In this document: positions 9,274 to 16,946 of the stretch, piece by piece | Layout of the letters: the number at the start of each line of letters is the position of its first letter | Position numbering within the stretch: the first letter of the stretch is position 1 | Origin: Bryobacteraceae bacterium | GTDB taxonomy: Bacteria > Acidobacteriota > Terriglobia > Bryobacterales > Bryobacteraceae | Length of the DNA: 64,000 nt | Direction of reading: 5' to 3' | Assembly: GCA_023384675.1 (NCBI GenBank) | Contig: JAHDVK010000010.1 | Span: forward strand, 124,001-188,000 | Translations under genes and position numbers: made by a program | Notes under the pieces: model-generated | Told to the model about the DNA's origin: nothing | Database searches by the model: none | What the model saw: only the letters and a program-made list of their open reading frames with translations

Positions 9274-11727
9274 ATGCAGTCCTTCTTTTACGACCTGCGC
9301 TTTGGATTGCGCACCCTGCGCGGCAGTCCTGGATTTACGGCGGTGGCGGTGTTGACGCTCGCGCTTGGAATCGCGGCGGCGACGACGGTGTTCGGGTGGA
9401 TTGAGGGGGTGCTGTTGAACCCCTTCCCCGGCGTGGCACAACCGCGCGATCTGTACTTGCTGGAAACCGTGACGACGGACGGTACGAATCTGGTGAACTT
9501 CTCGTTCCGCGATTACCAGGATTACCGCGACCAACTTCGGCTGGCCGAAGGGGTGGCGGCCTCGCGGTTCACTCCCACGTATCTTGGGCCTCAAGGCCGG
9601 TCGGAGAGGATCTTCGTGGAGTTAGTGACACGCAACTACTTCGAGGTGCTTGGCGTGCCGATGGTGCTGGGGGGAGGGATCCGGAGCGAGGAATGCAGCG
9701 ACCAGGCGGAGGATTGCGCCTTGGCGGTGATCAGCGACCGGTTCTGGCGGTCCAAGTATGGCGCGGATCCGGAGATCGTCGGCCGCCGGCTCCTGCTGAA
9801 CCGGCGCGAGTTCACCATCGCCGGGGTTGCGGCGCCGGGGTTTGCGGGCGGCCTCAGCGGGCTGGCGTTCGATGTCTGGGTGCCACTGAACTGGGCGCAG
9901 GCATTGGGGACGGGCAGAGGCACACTCACGTTCCGGGGGACGCGCGACCTAACCTCGACATTTGTGCGCCTGAAAAGCGGCGTGAGCGTGGAACAGGCCC
10001 GGGCGGAAGTGGAAGCGCTCGCGGCCCGGCTGGCGCACGCAGAACCCCGTACGAACCGAGGCATTACGGCGAGACTTGTTCCATTGCACGAAGGCCAGAA
10101 CGGCGCGCAAATCCTGCTGCAAAAACCGCTTCGCATTCTGATGGTGGTGTCGCTGGTCCTGCTGTTGATCGTTTGCGCGAATGTCTGCAATCTGTTGCTG
10201 GCGCGCGGGGTGATGCGCCGAAGGGAGTTTGGCCTGCGTCTGGCTCTGGGCGCGGGCCGCTGGCGGGTGGCCCGGCAACTGCTGGCGGAAACGCTGCTGC
10301 TGTCGCTGGCGGGTGCGGCGGCGGGAGCGGTCCTTTCGCTGTGGCTGGGCGGCCTGCTGCTGTACATGATCCCCAGCAACGACCTTCCGCTGGCGTTTGA
10401 CGCGCCGGTAAGCGGGACGACTCTGATCTTCTCAATGCTGTTGGGTTTTGTGGTGACAGCTGTGGCGGGAGCGGCGCCAGCGCTGTTTTCGTCTCGGGCG
10501 AGCCTGGATGGCGCGCTGAAGGAAGGCGGCCGGGGCGGCGGCGCGGGGGTGCATTCTCAGCGTCTCCGGAATCTCCTCGTGGTGTCCGAGGTGGCCCTGG
10601 CCGCGATGGCGTTGATCGGAGCGGGGCTGTTTCTCGCCAGCTTCCGGAATGCCAGCCGGATGGCGCTGGGCTTTGATCCGGCGAACGTATTGACCGGGCA
10701 GTTTTACCTTTCGGCCGCGGGCTACAGCGGAACTGAGCAGCGGGATTTCTGCAGGCGGTTGAGGCTCAGGATAGAGCAAGAGCCGGGAGTGATTGCCGCT
10801 GGCTACAGCGATGTCGTCCCGCTGAGCTTCGGCCGCAGTCCTTGGCACCAGGTCGCGATAGAAGGTTATGCCCCGGCGCCCGGCGAGAACATGAACCTGC
10901 ACCGGAGCCTGATTTCGCCCGGCTACCTGGAGCTGATGAAAATCCCGCTCGTGGAGGGCCGCGATTTTTCCGATGAGGATACCGCGGCCGCGCCGCCAGT
11001 GTTGATCGTCAACGAAGCGTTTGTCCGGCGGTACCTCGGCGGCGGCGTGGCGCCCGGACGGCGGGTGCAGTTGGAAGGGGCGTGGATGAACGTGGTTGGC
11101 GTGGCGAAAGACGCGCGGTACCACAACCCGGCCGAGAGTCCGCTGCCGTACATCTACCGGCCCTTCAGTCAGCAGTTTGCGCCCGGACTCAACTTCTCGT
11201 TCTTTGTGAGAACCGGAGGCGACCCGATGCTTGCACTCGCCGCACTGCGCCGCGAGGCGCTTGCGCTGAACGGGGACGCGCACGTGTACAGGGCCAACCC
11301 GCTTCAGCACGCCATCACCGAGGCGTTGTACCCGCAGAAGGTGGCGGCGAGCCTGCTGAGTGCCCTGGGCGGACTCTCGCTGTTTCTTGCCGCGGTTGGA
11401 TTGTTCAGCGTGATGAGCTACATGGTAAGCCAGAGGGCGCGGGAAGTCGGGATCCGAATGGCGCTGGGCGCGCGGCCGGCAGACGTGGTCCGGATGGTCG
11501 TGAGGCAGGGGGCGGTTCTGGTGCTGCCCGGCCTGTTCCTGGGTGCGGTGGGGGCCGGTCTGCTATCGCGCTGGGCGGCAGACCTGCTGGTCGGCGTCGT
11601 TGCGGGCGACCCGGTGGTCTGCACCGCGGCGTGCCTGTTTCTGGCGTCGGTCGCGTTGATCGCCTGCGCAGCCCCGGCGTTGCGGGCGGCCCGGATTGAG
11701 CCGCTCAGCGCCCTGCGGAGCGAGTGA
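9274..11727 (+). CDS. Orphan MacB/FtsX-type ABC permease (acidobacterial duplicated permease type)
   Basis: A polytopic inner-membrane protein of 817 residues with two MacB-like periplasmic domains and two FtsX permease blocks in one chain. The order is an N-terminal helix (PGFTAVAVLTLALGIAAATT), a periplasmic domain to about residue 280, three helices (ILMVVSLVLLLIVCANV onward), a second periplasmic domain near 440-680, and final helices ending LRAARIEPLSALRSE. The segment GIRMALGARPADVVRMVV is characteristic of FtsX domains. No ATPase gene is adjacent, as usual for the expanded acidobacterial ADOP group. The ATG at 9274 has AGGAA 7 nt upstream. The substrate is unknown. Confidence 0.88.
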   Translation: MQSFFYDLRFGLRTLRGSPGFTAVAVLTLALGIAAATTVFGWIEGVLLNPFPGVAQPRDLYLLETVTTDGTNLVNFSFRDYQDYRDQLRLAEGVAASRFTPTYLGPQGRSERIFVELVTRNYFEVLGVPMVLGGGIRSEECSDQAEDCALAVISDRFWRSKYGADPEIVGRRLLLNRREFTIAGVAAPGFAGGLSGLAFDVWVPLNWAQALGTGRGTLTFRGTRDLTSTFVRLKSGVSVEQARAEVEALAARLAHAEPRTNRGITARLVPLHEGQNGAQILLQKPLRILMVVSLVLLLIVCANVCNLLLARGVMRRREFGLRLALGAGRWRVARQLLAETLLLSLAGAAAGAVLSLWLGGLLLYMIPSNDLPLAFDAPVSGTTLIFSMLLGFVVTAVAGAAPALFSSRASLDGALKEGGRGGGAGVHSQRLRNLLVVSEVALAAMALIGAGLFLASFRNASRMALGFDPANVLTGQFYLSAAGYSGTEQRDFCRRLRLRIEQEPGVIAAGYSDVVPLSFGRSPWHQVAIEGYAPAPGENMNLHRSLISPGYLELMKIPLVEGRDFSDEDTAAAPPVLIVNEAFVRRYLGGGVAPGRRVQLEGAWMNVVGVAKDARYHNPAESPLPYIYRPFSQQFAPGLNFSFFVRTGGDPMLALAALRREALALNGDAHVYRANPLQHAITEALYPQKVAASLLSALGGLSLFLAAVGLFSVMSYMVSQRAREVGIRMALGARPADVVRMVVRQGAVLVLPGLFLGAVGAGLLSRWAADLLVGVVAGDPVVCTAACLFLASVALIACAAPALRAARIEPLSALRSE

Positions 11728-11752
11728 CATTTCACACGGGCGGCCCGGGATC

Positions 11753-12028
11753 TCAGCGCAAAGTTGCCACGGTGGCGCCCCAGCCTCCGGCCTCCATCGG
11801 GGCGTCGCGGAACTCGATCACTTCGGGGCGGCGCGACAGAACTTTCCGCACCATCTCGCGCTGTGCGCCGATGCCGCGGCCATGGATGATCCGGATCGCC
11901 TTGAACCCACGCTCCACCGCTTCGTCCAGATACGCTTCCAGCGCGGGCTTCATGTCGCGCGGCGCGAAGCTGTGCAGGTCGAAGACGTCCGTGATGGGAA
12001 CGTCGAACAGATCATCTTCGGAATTCAT
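11753..12028 (-). CDS. Smr domain protein
   Basis: A stand-alone 91-residue Smr domain, the nuclease/nucleic-acid-binding module also found at the C-terminus of MutS2. The three family motifs are visible in order: VFDLHSFAP (LDLH-type), IIHGRGIGAQR (HGxG-type) and GGWGATVATLR at the end. Stand-alone Smr proteins act on nucleic acids, and their role in this lineage is uncertain. Its start overlaps the end of the upstream glycosyltransferase gene by 17 nt, so the two are probably translated from one message. Confidence 0.85.
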   Translation of the reverse strand: MNSEDDLFDVPITDVFDLHSFAPRDMKPALEAYLDEAVERGFKAIRIIHGRGIGAQREMVRKVLSRRPEVIEFRDAPMEAGGWGATVATLR

Positions 12029-13625
12029 GGAGCTCGAAGATGGGCGCGCCGTGGCGGTCGTGGACCGTTTTCAGAACCGAGTGGGCGTAGCCGCGCCCGG
12101 AGGCGAAACCAAGCAGGCGCGCCCGGACATCGGGAAAGATGTCCCGGCCTTCGGTGTGGGTGATGAAGACGTTCTCCGGGGCGGCGAGCGCTGCGGCGAG
12201 TTGCGGTTCGCTGGCCGGATTCTCGCCGAGCGTCAGCACCACGCTGTCCGACAAATGGTCCTGCCGCACCTGACCCGCAAGGTAAAAATCGAGCGGCCGC
12301 GATATGCCCCAGTCGGCCGCGAACACGCGGCGCCCTTCCAGCCGGCGGACCTCTTCGGCCAGCGGCTGAATCGCGTCCGTCCACACCCACGTCGGGCCGC
12401 AGGCGATGAAATGGGCGAGATAGTGGTTCAGCAGCAGGCCGTTATGAAGCACGCCGGCGAGGACGACGATCACCGCCGCGCGCGCCAACCGGCCCGGCCA
12501 GCGGCGGAAGACTTCCGCCAGCATCATCGCCAGCAGCAATTGCGGAATCGGCCACAGCAGAATGGTGTGGTGGACGGCCCCGCCCGCATTCCGCGTGAAA
12601 AGCATCAGGACCCACCCGCCCAAAGCGGCAGCGGCGAAAAACAGCCACACGCGGCGCCATTCGGTCCCCCACAGTAGCGGCAATCCCAGAAACGCGGCCA
12701 GCAGGACGAGTTGCTGGATACTTTGCCGCGGCCCCTGGAGTATGCCGTTCAACCACAGCGGCGCCTTTTCCCAGGTTTTCAGACCCTGCGGAAAACCTTC
12801 GGGGTCCTCGCGGACCAGATACCCGAACAAGCCGCCCCCGCTGAATGTGCGGTCCAGCACGACGATCTTCTGCAGTACGGGTTGGCGGTCCACCTCGGTG
12901 TAGGACGTGAACGTCCGCAACGGGTGGATCTTGTTGTAGTAGAGAAACGGAGCCGCGCCGATCACGAATCCAAAGACCGCCGCCAGCACAAGCCGCCGGG
13001 AGCGGATCACCGCTTTGATTTCCGGCCGCAGCACCAGAAGCGCGCTGACCCCGAAACCGGCCAGCAGCCAGACGATGACGGCCTTGTCCCAAAGCGCCAG
13101 CCCGGCGCACAGGGAAATGACGAACAGCCACGCGGCGCGCGGGGTTTCGCGGTACCGGACGCCCGCGTAGATGGCGATGGCGAACAACAGATGCTGCAGC
13201 GCCACGGGGCCCCAGTCGAACACCGAGGTCAGCAGATACATCGCGTCGGTGGCCAGCAGCAACCCCGCGAGCAGGGCGGCGGGCAAACCGGCGAGCCGCC
13301 GCGCGGCAAGGAAGAACACCGCCACCGAAACCGCCGCCGCCAGCAGCATAGGGAACCTCAGCGTGAAATGCGTGGCTTCGAACCACGCGAGCAAAGGCGC
13401 ATAAATCGCCGCCTTGAGCGTGCCAACGTAGGTGATCAGCATCACCGGAATGGGCCCGAAGCGCGTTTTCATCGCGTATTCGGCGGTCTCGGGCGCATAG
13501 ATGGCGGAAACGAACAGCGCCTCGTCGTATTGCGCACCGGGATAGGGCAGAAAGACGAGACCGAGAGCGACAAACACCGTGCACAGCGCCGCCGCCCACA
13601 CCAGCGGATGGAGGCGTTTCAGCAT
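12012..13625 (-). CDS. Polytopic glycosyltransferase of the GT39/ArnT-PMT type
   Basis: A 537-residue membrane protein with about ten hydrophobic helices. It has the GT-C layout, with an early acidic loop motif after the first helix (PGAQYDEALF), where such enzymes place catalytic or metal-binding acidic residues, then repeated membrane spans and a C-terminal soluble part. These enzymes usually transfer a sugar from a polyprenyl phosphate donor to lipid A, protein or another acceptor on the periplasmic side. The acceptor cannot be read from the sequence. It starts 3 bp after moaA ends on the same strand and overlaps the downstream Smr gene, so nadA-moaA-GT-Smr may be one transcript. Confidence 0.75.
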   Translation of the reverse strand: MLKRLHPLVWAAALCTVFVALGLVFLPYPGAQYDEALFVSAIYAPETAEYAMKTRFGPIPVMLITYVGTLKAAIYAPLLAWFEATHFTLRFPMLLAAAVSVAVFFLAARRLAGLPAALLAGLLLATDAMYLLTSVFDWGPVALQHLLFAIAIYAGVRYRETPRAAWLFVISLCAGLALWDKAVIVWLLAGFGVSALLVLRPEIKAVIRSRRLVLAAVFGFVIGAAPFLYYNKIHPLRTFTSYTEVDRQPVLQKIVVLDRTFSGGGLFGYLVREDPEGFPQGLKTWEKAPLWLNGILQGPRQSIQQLVLLAAFLGLPLLWGTEWRRVWLFFAAAALGGWVLMLFTRNAGGAVHHTILLWPIPQLLLAMMLAEVFRRWPGRLARAAVIVVLAGVLHNGLLLNHYLAHFIACGPTWVWTDAIQPLAEEVRRLEGRRVFAADWGISRPLDFYLAGQVRQDHLSDSVVLTLGENPASEPQLAAALAAPENVFITHTEGRDIFPDVRARLLGFASGRGYAHSVLKTVHDRHGAPIFELHEFRR

Positions 13626-13628
13626 CGC

Positions 13629-14627
13629 TCAGCCGCCAATGGCGTACATCGGCCGCGGAGGCGGCACGAAGCGCTCTCCCTGATTGATCTCATGGCCAAG
13701 CCACTTCGCGCGGACCGTGGCGCGGATGGTTTCGGCGATCTCCTCATCCGGAGCGCCGCCCCGCAGCAGGCCCTTCACGTCCGTCTCCTCGATGGCGAAC
13801 AGGCAATAGCGGAGCTTGCCATCGGCGGTGAGCCGGATGCGGTTGCAGTTCAAGCAGAAGGGGCGGCTGACGGACGCGATGAAGCCCACCTGCCCGCGCC
13901 CGTCGCGGAAGCGGTATTCGAGCGCGGGCGCGCGCGGATCGGGATCGGGAACGGGGTCCAGTGGACCAATCCCCTCTGCGAGCATCGTGAGAATATTCTC
14001 CGCCAGCAGCACGCGCGAGCGGTCCCACAGGTTCTGAGCGTCCAGCGGCATGAACTCGATATAGCGGATCTCGATGCCGCGCTCGCGGCCAAATTGCGCC
14101 AGGGGCACGATGTCCTGCTCCACCAGGCCCTTCACGGCCACGGCATTGATCTTGATGGGGCCGAAGCCGAGGCGCTGCGCGGCGTCGATCCCTTCGAGAA
14201 CTCGGTGCAATTCGTCGCGGCGGGTGATCTCTTCAAACCGCGCGCGGTCGAGCGTGTCCAGGTGAATATTCAGCCGCCGCAAGCCGGCGTCATAAAGCGC
14301 TTCCGCCTGCGGAGCAAGCAGCACCCCATTGGTGGTCAGCGCGACATCCTCCACCCCGGGCATCTCCACTAATTTGCGCACCAGGATGTGCAGATCCTTG
14401 CGGACCAAGGGTTCGCCGCCCGTGACACGGATCTTCTTTACCCCGAGGTCCACGGCGATGCGGGCGAAGCGCTCCATCTCCTCGAAGCGGAGAATTTCGG
14501 CGCGGGGGACGAACTCCACGTCCTTTTCCGGCATGCAATAAAAACACCGGATGTTGCAGCGGTCCGTGACGGAGAGCCGCAGGTTGTCGTGCAGACGCTG
14601 GTAGTTGTCGATGAGCGGCGCGGGCAT
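13629..14627 (-). CDS. moaA: GTP 3',8-cyclase
   Basis: MoaA is the radical-SAM enzyme of the first step of molybdenum cofactor synthesis, converting GTP to 3',8-cyclo-7,8-dihydro-GTP. The N-terminal cluster motif CNIRCFYC uses C24, C28 and C31. The SAM-binding GGEPL follows, the second cluster lies in FCLNCNRIRLTADGKLRYC, and the required C-terminal Gly-Gly is present (YAIGG). The start at 14627 (332 residues) was chosen over 14678. It has GAGG upstream overlapping the nadA stop, and the longer form would extend 41 nt into nadA. No other moa genes are in the window. Confidence 0.95.
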   Translation of the reverse strand: MPAPLIDNYQRLHDNLRLSVTDRCNIRCFYCMPEKDVEFVPRAEILRFEEMERFARIAVDLGVKKIRVTGGEPLVRKDLHILVRKLVEMPGVEDVALTTNGVLLAPQAEALYDAGLRRLNIHLDTLDRARFEEITRRDELHRVLEGIDAAQRLGFGPIKINAVAVKGLVEQDIVPLAQFGRERGIEIRYIEFMPLDAQNLWDRSRVLLAENILTMLAEGIGPLDPVPDPDPRAPALEYRFRDGRGQVGFIASVSRPFCLNCNRIRLTADGKLRYCLFAIEETDVKGLLRGGAPDEEIAETIRATVRAKWLGHEINQGERFVPPPRPMYAIGG

Positions 14628-14637
14628 GGCGCGGTCC

Positions 14638-15567
14638 TCAGCGAAGGGCGAGCATCCGTTCGACGGGAATGCGGGCACGGTCCATCAAATCGCGGGGCAA
14701 TTCGACGCGCGGCGCGAGATCGCGAAGCGAGTCGCGCAACTTTTCGAGCGTGTTGCGCTTCATGTAAGGACATTCGCTGCAATTGCACTGCTCATTGGCG
14801 ACGAAATGGAAGCGCTTGTCCGGCGACTCCTTTTCGAGCGTGAAGCGGACGCCGCTTTCGGTCATCACGATAATGTCATCGGCATCCTGGCGGCCGCACC
14901 ACTCGATGATGGCGCTGGTGGAACCGATGAAGTCGGCCATGCGCAGCACATCGGCCGGACATTCGGGGTGGGCGGCGATGGGCGCTTCGGGGAACTCCGC
15001 TTTCTTCGCAGTGAGCCGCCGCGCCGGGAACGTGGCGTGGACGATGCAGGCCCCCTGCCAGATCTTCATGTTCTCGCGGCCGGTTTGCGCCTTCACGTAG
15101 TTGCCGAGATTGACATCGGGCACGAACAGGATGGGCTGTTCCGCGGGAATCGAATTCACCACCGCGACGGCATTGCGCGAGGTGCAGAGGATGTCGGATT
15201 CGGCCTTCACTTCCGCGCTGGTGTTGATGTAAGCGACCACGGCGTGATCCGGGTGGCGGCGCTTCCAGGCGCGCAATTGTTCCGCGGGACAGGCGTCCAC
15301 CAGCGAACAGCCGGCTTCGCTGTCGGGCACAACGACGATACGTTCGGGGTTCAGGATCAGAGCGGTTTCCGCCATGAACCAGACGCCGGCGAAAGCGATC
15401 ACCTCGCCATCGAAGGATTGCGCCTTGCGCGCCAGCTCGAGCGAATCGCCGATCACGTCGGCGATTTCCTGGATTTCAGCTTCCTGGTAGTGGTGAGCCA
15501 GCAGGATGGCGCGCCGCTCGCGTTTGAGGTCCAGGATCTCTTCGGCGATGGTCTTCGTGGCGAGCAT
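14638..15567 (-). CDS. nadA: Quinolinate synthase
   Basis: NadA condenses iminoaspartate with dihydroxyacetone phosphate to give quinolinate for NAD synthesis, using a 4Fe-4S cluster. The three conserved cluster cysteines are recognisable in DILCTSRNAV, AHPECPADV and CSECPYMKRNT. The start at 15567 (MLATKTIAEEILDLK, 309 residues) gives the normal family N-terminus (AILLAHHYQ nearby). The upstream in-frame extension runs through hairpin-rich DNA and has no protein character. A TACAAT box at 15591-15596 is a possible -10 element. nadB and nadC are not seen. moaA follows 10 bp downstream. Confidence 0.95.
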   Translation of the reverse strand: MLATKTIAEEILDLKRERRAILLAHHYQEAEIQEIADVIGDSLELARKAQSFDGEVIAFAGVWFMAETALILNPERIVVVPDSEAGCSLVDACPAEQLRAWKRRHPDHAVVAYINTSAEVKAESDILCTSRNAVAVVNSIPAEQPILFVPDVNLGNYVKAQTGRENMKIWQGACIVHATFPARRLTAKKAEFPEAPIAAHPECPADVLRMADFIGSTSAIIEWCGRQDADDIIVMTESGVRFTLEKESPDKRFHFVANEQCNCSECPYMKRNTLEKLRDSLRDLAPRVELPRDLMDRARIPVERMLALR

Positions 15568-15639
15568 GACGTTCCGGCGAATACGCTCCCATTGTAACAG
15601 CGGGTTGACGGAGGGCTGTGAGGAACCTAGGGAGGAAGG

Positions 15640-15664
15640 GTGTCCGCCTCGTGGACACATGTGT
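15640..15664. promoter_or_regulatory. Overlapping dyad symmetries, candidate activator site
   Basis: GTGTCC-N7-GGACAC at 15640-15658 overlaps a perfect 10-bp palindrome ACACATGTGT at 15655-15664. They lie 60-80 bp upstream of the -24 element of the sigma-54-type promoter at 15721, in the range used by enhancer-binding activators. The protein that would bind is unknown. nadA's promoter lies on the other side. Confidence 0.35.
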
Positions 15665-15720
15665 ACTTCCTGTGGGATGGGTGCGGGCCAAAATAGCACG
15701 CAAACTGCGTTTGAGCCGTT

Positions 15721-15736
15721 TGGCACGCAAACTGCA
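15721..15736 (+). promoter_or_regulatory. Sigma-54-type promoter upstream of a gene-less hairpin region
   Basis: TGGCACGCAAACTGCA matches TGGCACG-N4-TTGCA at 11 of 12 fixed positions, with GG (15722-15723) and GC (15734-15735) separated by exactly 10 nt. A partial direct copy, TAGCACGCAAACTGCG, lies 27 bp upstream at 15694-15709 but has lost the first invariant G. Initiation is predicted near 15746. No protein-coding gene follows on this strand before rapZ, which runs the other way. Confidence 0.6.
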
Positions 15737-15774
15737 CTGTTAGAAGATGAGGGGACAGCAGCCGTTCGGAGGAG

Positions 15775-15817
15775 TCCCGGGCCGCCGCAGCGGAGGAGCA
15801 ACCGCGGCGGCCCGGGA
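15775..15817 (+). repeat. Inverted repeat: 14-bp perfect stem, GGAGGAG in the loop
   Basis: The arms 15775-15788 (TCCCGGGCCGCCGC) and 15804-15817 are exact reverse complements. The 15-nt loop is AGCGGAGGAGCAACC. All-GC arms of this length are far more stable than needed for a terminator, and no T-run follows on either side. Confidence 0.85.
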
Positions 15818-15834
15818 TGCATAACAGCAGGCTG

Positions 15835-15873
15835 GCGGGGATGGTCTATCGGAGGAGGATAGACGATCCCCGC
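15835..15873 (+). repeat. Inverted repeat: 16-bp stem with one mismatch, loop exactly GGAGGAG
   Basis: Arms 15835-15850 and 15858-15873 pair at 15 of 16 positions (one G-G mismatch). The 7-nt loop is GGAGGAG, identical to the core of the neighbouring hairpin's loop, although the arms of the two hairpins are unrelated in sequence. Confidence 0.85.
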
Positions 15874-15990
15874 GAACCCTTCGGCCGGGGCGGACGCGTG
15901 ATAAGTGCCAACCACCCGCTACGGCCATAGGCCTGAACCGTCCAGCGAATGCCGTTGAGCCTATTTTGCGTCCCACCCGTTCTCTTCGGC

Positions 15991-16017
15991 ACGCTCAGGG
16001 GAAGATCTAGCGTTTTT
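15991..16017 (+). terminator. Weak stem plus T-run, possible end of the candidate RNA
   Basis: ACGCT (15991-15995) pairs with AGCGT (16009-16013), followed by TTTT. The stem is only 5 bp with a 13-nt loop, so it is a poor intrinsic terminator. It overlaps the rapZ stop codon on the other strand. Confidence 0.25.
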
Positions 16018-16936
16018 CGAGATCCCGGTGGGAAATTTTTGCGGCGTACCCGGATTTCTTGAGCAATTTCTGGAGTTCGATCGCCATCATTACTGAGCGG
16101 TGATGCCCGCCCGTGCAGCCGACCGCAATCGTGAGATAGCTCTTGCCTTCCTGAATGTAGTGGGGCAGCAGGAACAGCAGCAGGCTGGAGACGCGCTTGA
16201 TGAATTCCTGCGTTTGGGGGTAACTGCGGACGAAGCGGGCAACGCGCTGGTTCTTGCCGGACAACGGCTTGAATTCGGGAATGTAGTTCGGGTTGGGCAG
16301 GAAACGGACGTCGAAGACGAGGTCGGCGTCGGCCGGGACGCCGTGGCGGAAGCCGAAGCTGACGATGCGGAGGACGATGCGGTGCTCGCTCGATGCGCCG
16401 AATAACTCCACCACCCGGCGGCGGAGTTGGTGGACATTAAACTCCGAAGTGACAAGCACATGGTCGGCCTGCGTGAGCACGGGTTGAAGCAGCCTGCGCT
16501 CCTCGCGAACACTGACGAGAACGCCCCGGGCATCACCGAGCGGGTGGGGGCGGCGGGTTTCGCTGAAGCGGCGAACCAGGGTTTCGTCGTCTGTGTCAAG
16601 GAACAGAAGCTCCGTGGGGAGCATGCGCTTCAATTCAGCCAGGATGGAGGAGAAGCGGTCAAGCTGGGCGGCTTCGCGAATGTCCACGACCAGGGCGGCG
16701 CGGCCGATCTTGGGCGCATCGCGGGTGAGTTCGGCGAACTGCAGCAGCAGTTCGAGGGGAAGATTGTCGACCGCATAGAAGTTGTGGTCTTGGAGAGCTT
16801 TGAGCACGGTCCCCTTGCCCGCGCCGCTCAAGCCGCAAATGAGCACCAAGGCAGGCCCGGCCTCCAACCGGGGGGAGGCCGGGCCGGGAACCCCGCCCGG
16901 AGGTAATTTCCTGGGCGTTTTCACAGGGCGAGCCAT
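16007..16936 (-). CDS. rapZ: RapZ/YvcJ-family RNase adapter, P-loop protein
   Basis: Members bind nucleotides; in E. coli RapZ binds the sRNAs GlmY and GlmZ and delivers GlmZ to RNase E, controlling glucosamine-6-phosphate synthase. The 309-residue protein has the Walker A motif GLSGAGKGT at residues 35-43, the family marker VDNLP after it, and the C-terminal block GKSYLTIAVGCTGGHHRSV. A 30-residue proline-rich N-terminal extension precedes the P-loop. It follows hpf by 10 bp in the rpoN-hpf-rapZ order known from many bacteria. The 3' end faces the candidate RNA at 15746-16017. Confidence 0.93.
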   Translation of the reverse strand: MARPVKTPRKLPPGGVPGPASPRLEAGPALVLICGLSGAGKGTVLKALQDHNFYAVDNLPLELLLQFAELTRDAPKIGRAALVVDIREAAQLDRFSSILAELKRMLPTELLFLDTDDETLVRRFSETRRPHPLGDARGVLVSVREERRLLQPVLTQADHVLVTSEFNVHQLRRRVVELFGASSEHRIVLRIVSFGFRHGVPADADLVFDVRFLPNPNYIPEFKPLSGKNQRVARFVRSYPQTQEFIKRVSSLLLFLLPHYIQEGKSYLTIAVGCTGGHHRSVMMAIELQKLLKKSGYAAKISHRDLEKR

Positions 16937-16946
16937 TGGCGGAGAA

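Larger units (their letters stand above)
15746..16017 (+). ncRNA. Candidate sigma-54-dependent small RNA with GGAGGAG-loop hairpins, convergent with rapZ
   Basis: The transcript predicted from the promoter at 15721 contains no credible ORF. It carries CGGAGGAG three times (15767, 15791, 15850). The second and third copies sit in the loops of two very stable hairpins, at 15775-15817 and 15835-15873. A weak stem followed by five T at 15991-16017 could end it on the last codons of rapZ, giving an RNA of about 270 nt. GGA in loops is the presentation recognised by CsrA/RsmA proteins, and in E. coli the sRNAs handled by RapZ can be sigma-54 dependent. Both comparisons are analogies. Read from the other strand, the loops would be CUCCUCC. 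Confidence 0.4.

Noticed and set aside
14628-14678. Longer MoaA beginning at 14678
   Set aside because: It would overlap nadA by 41 nt and add residues not found before the conserved N-terminus. The ATG at 14627 has a good ribosome binding site.
15694-15709. TAGCACGCAAACTGCG as a second sigma-54 promoter
   Set aside because: The first base of the invariant GG pair is A. It is better read as a degenerate copy of the intact element 27 bp downstream or as a protein-binding repeat.
15506-15976. Open frames on both strands through the nadA-rapZ gap
   Set aside because: They run through GC-rich perfect hairpins and give low-complexity proline/arginine/glycine sequence with no suitable start sites.
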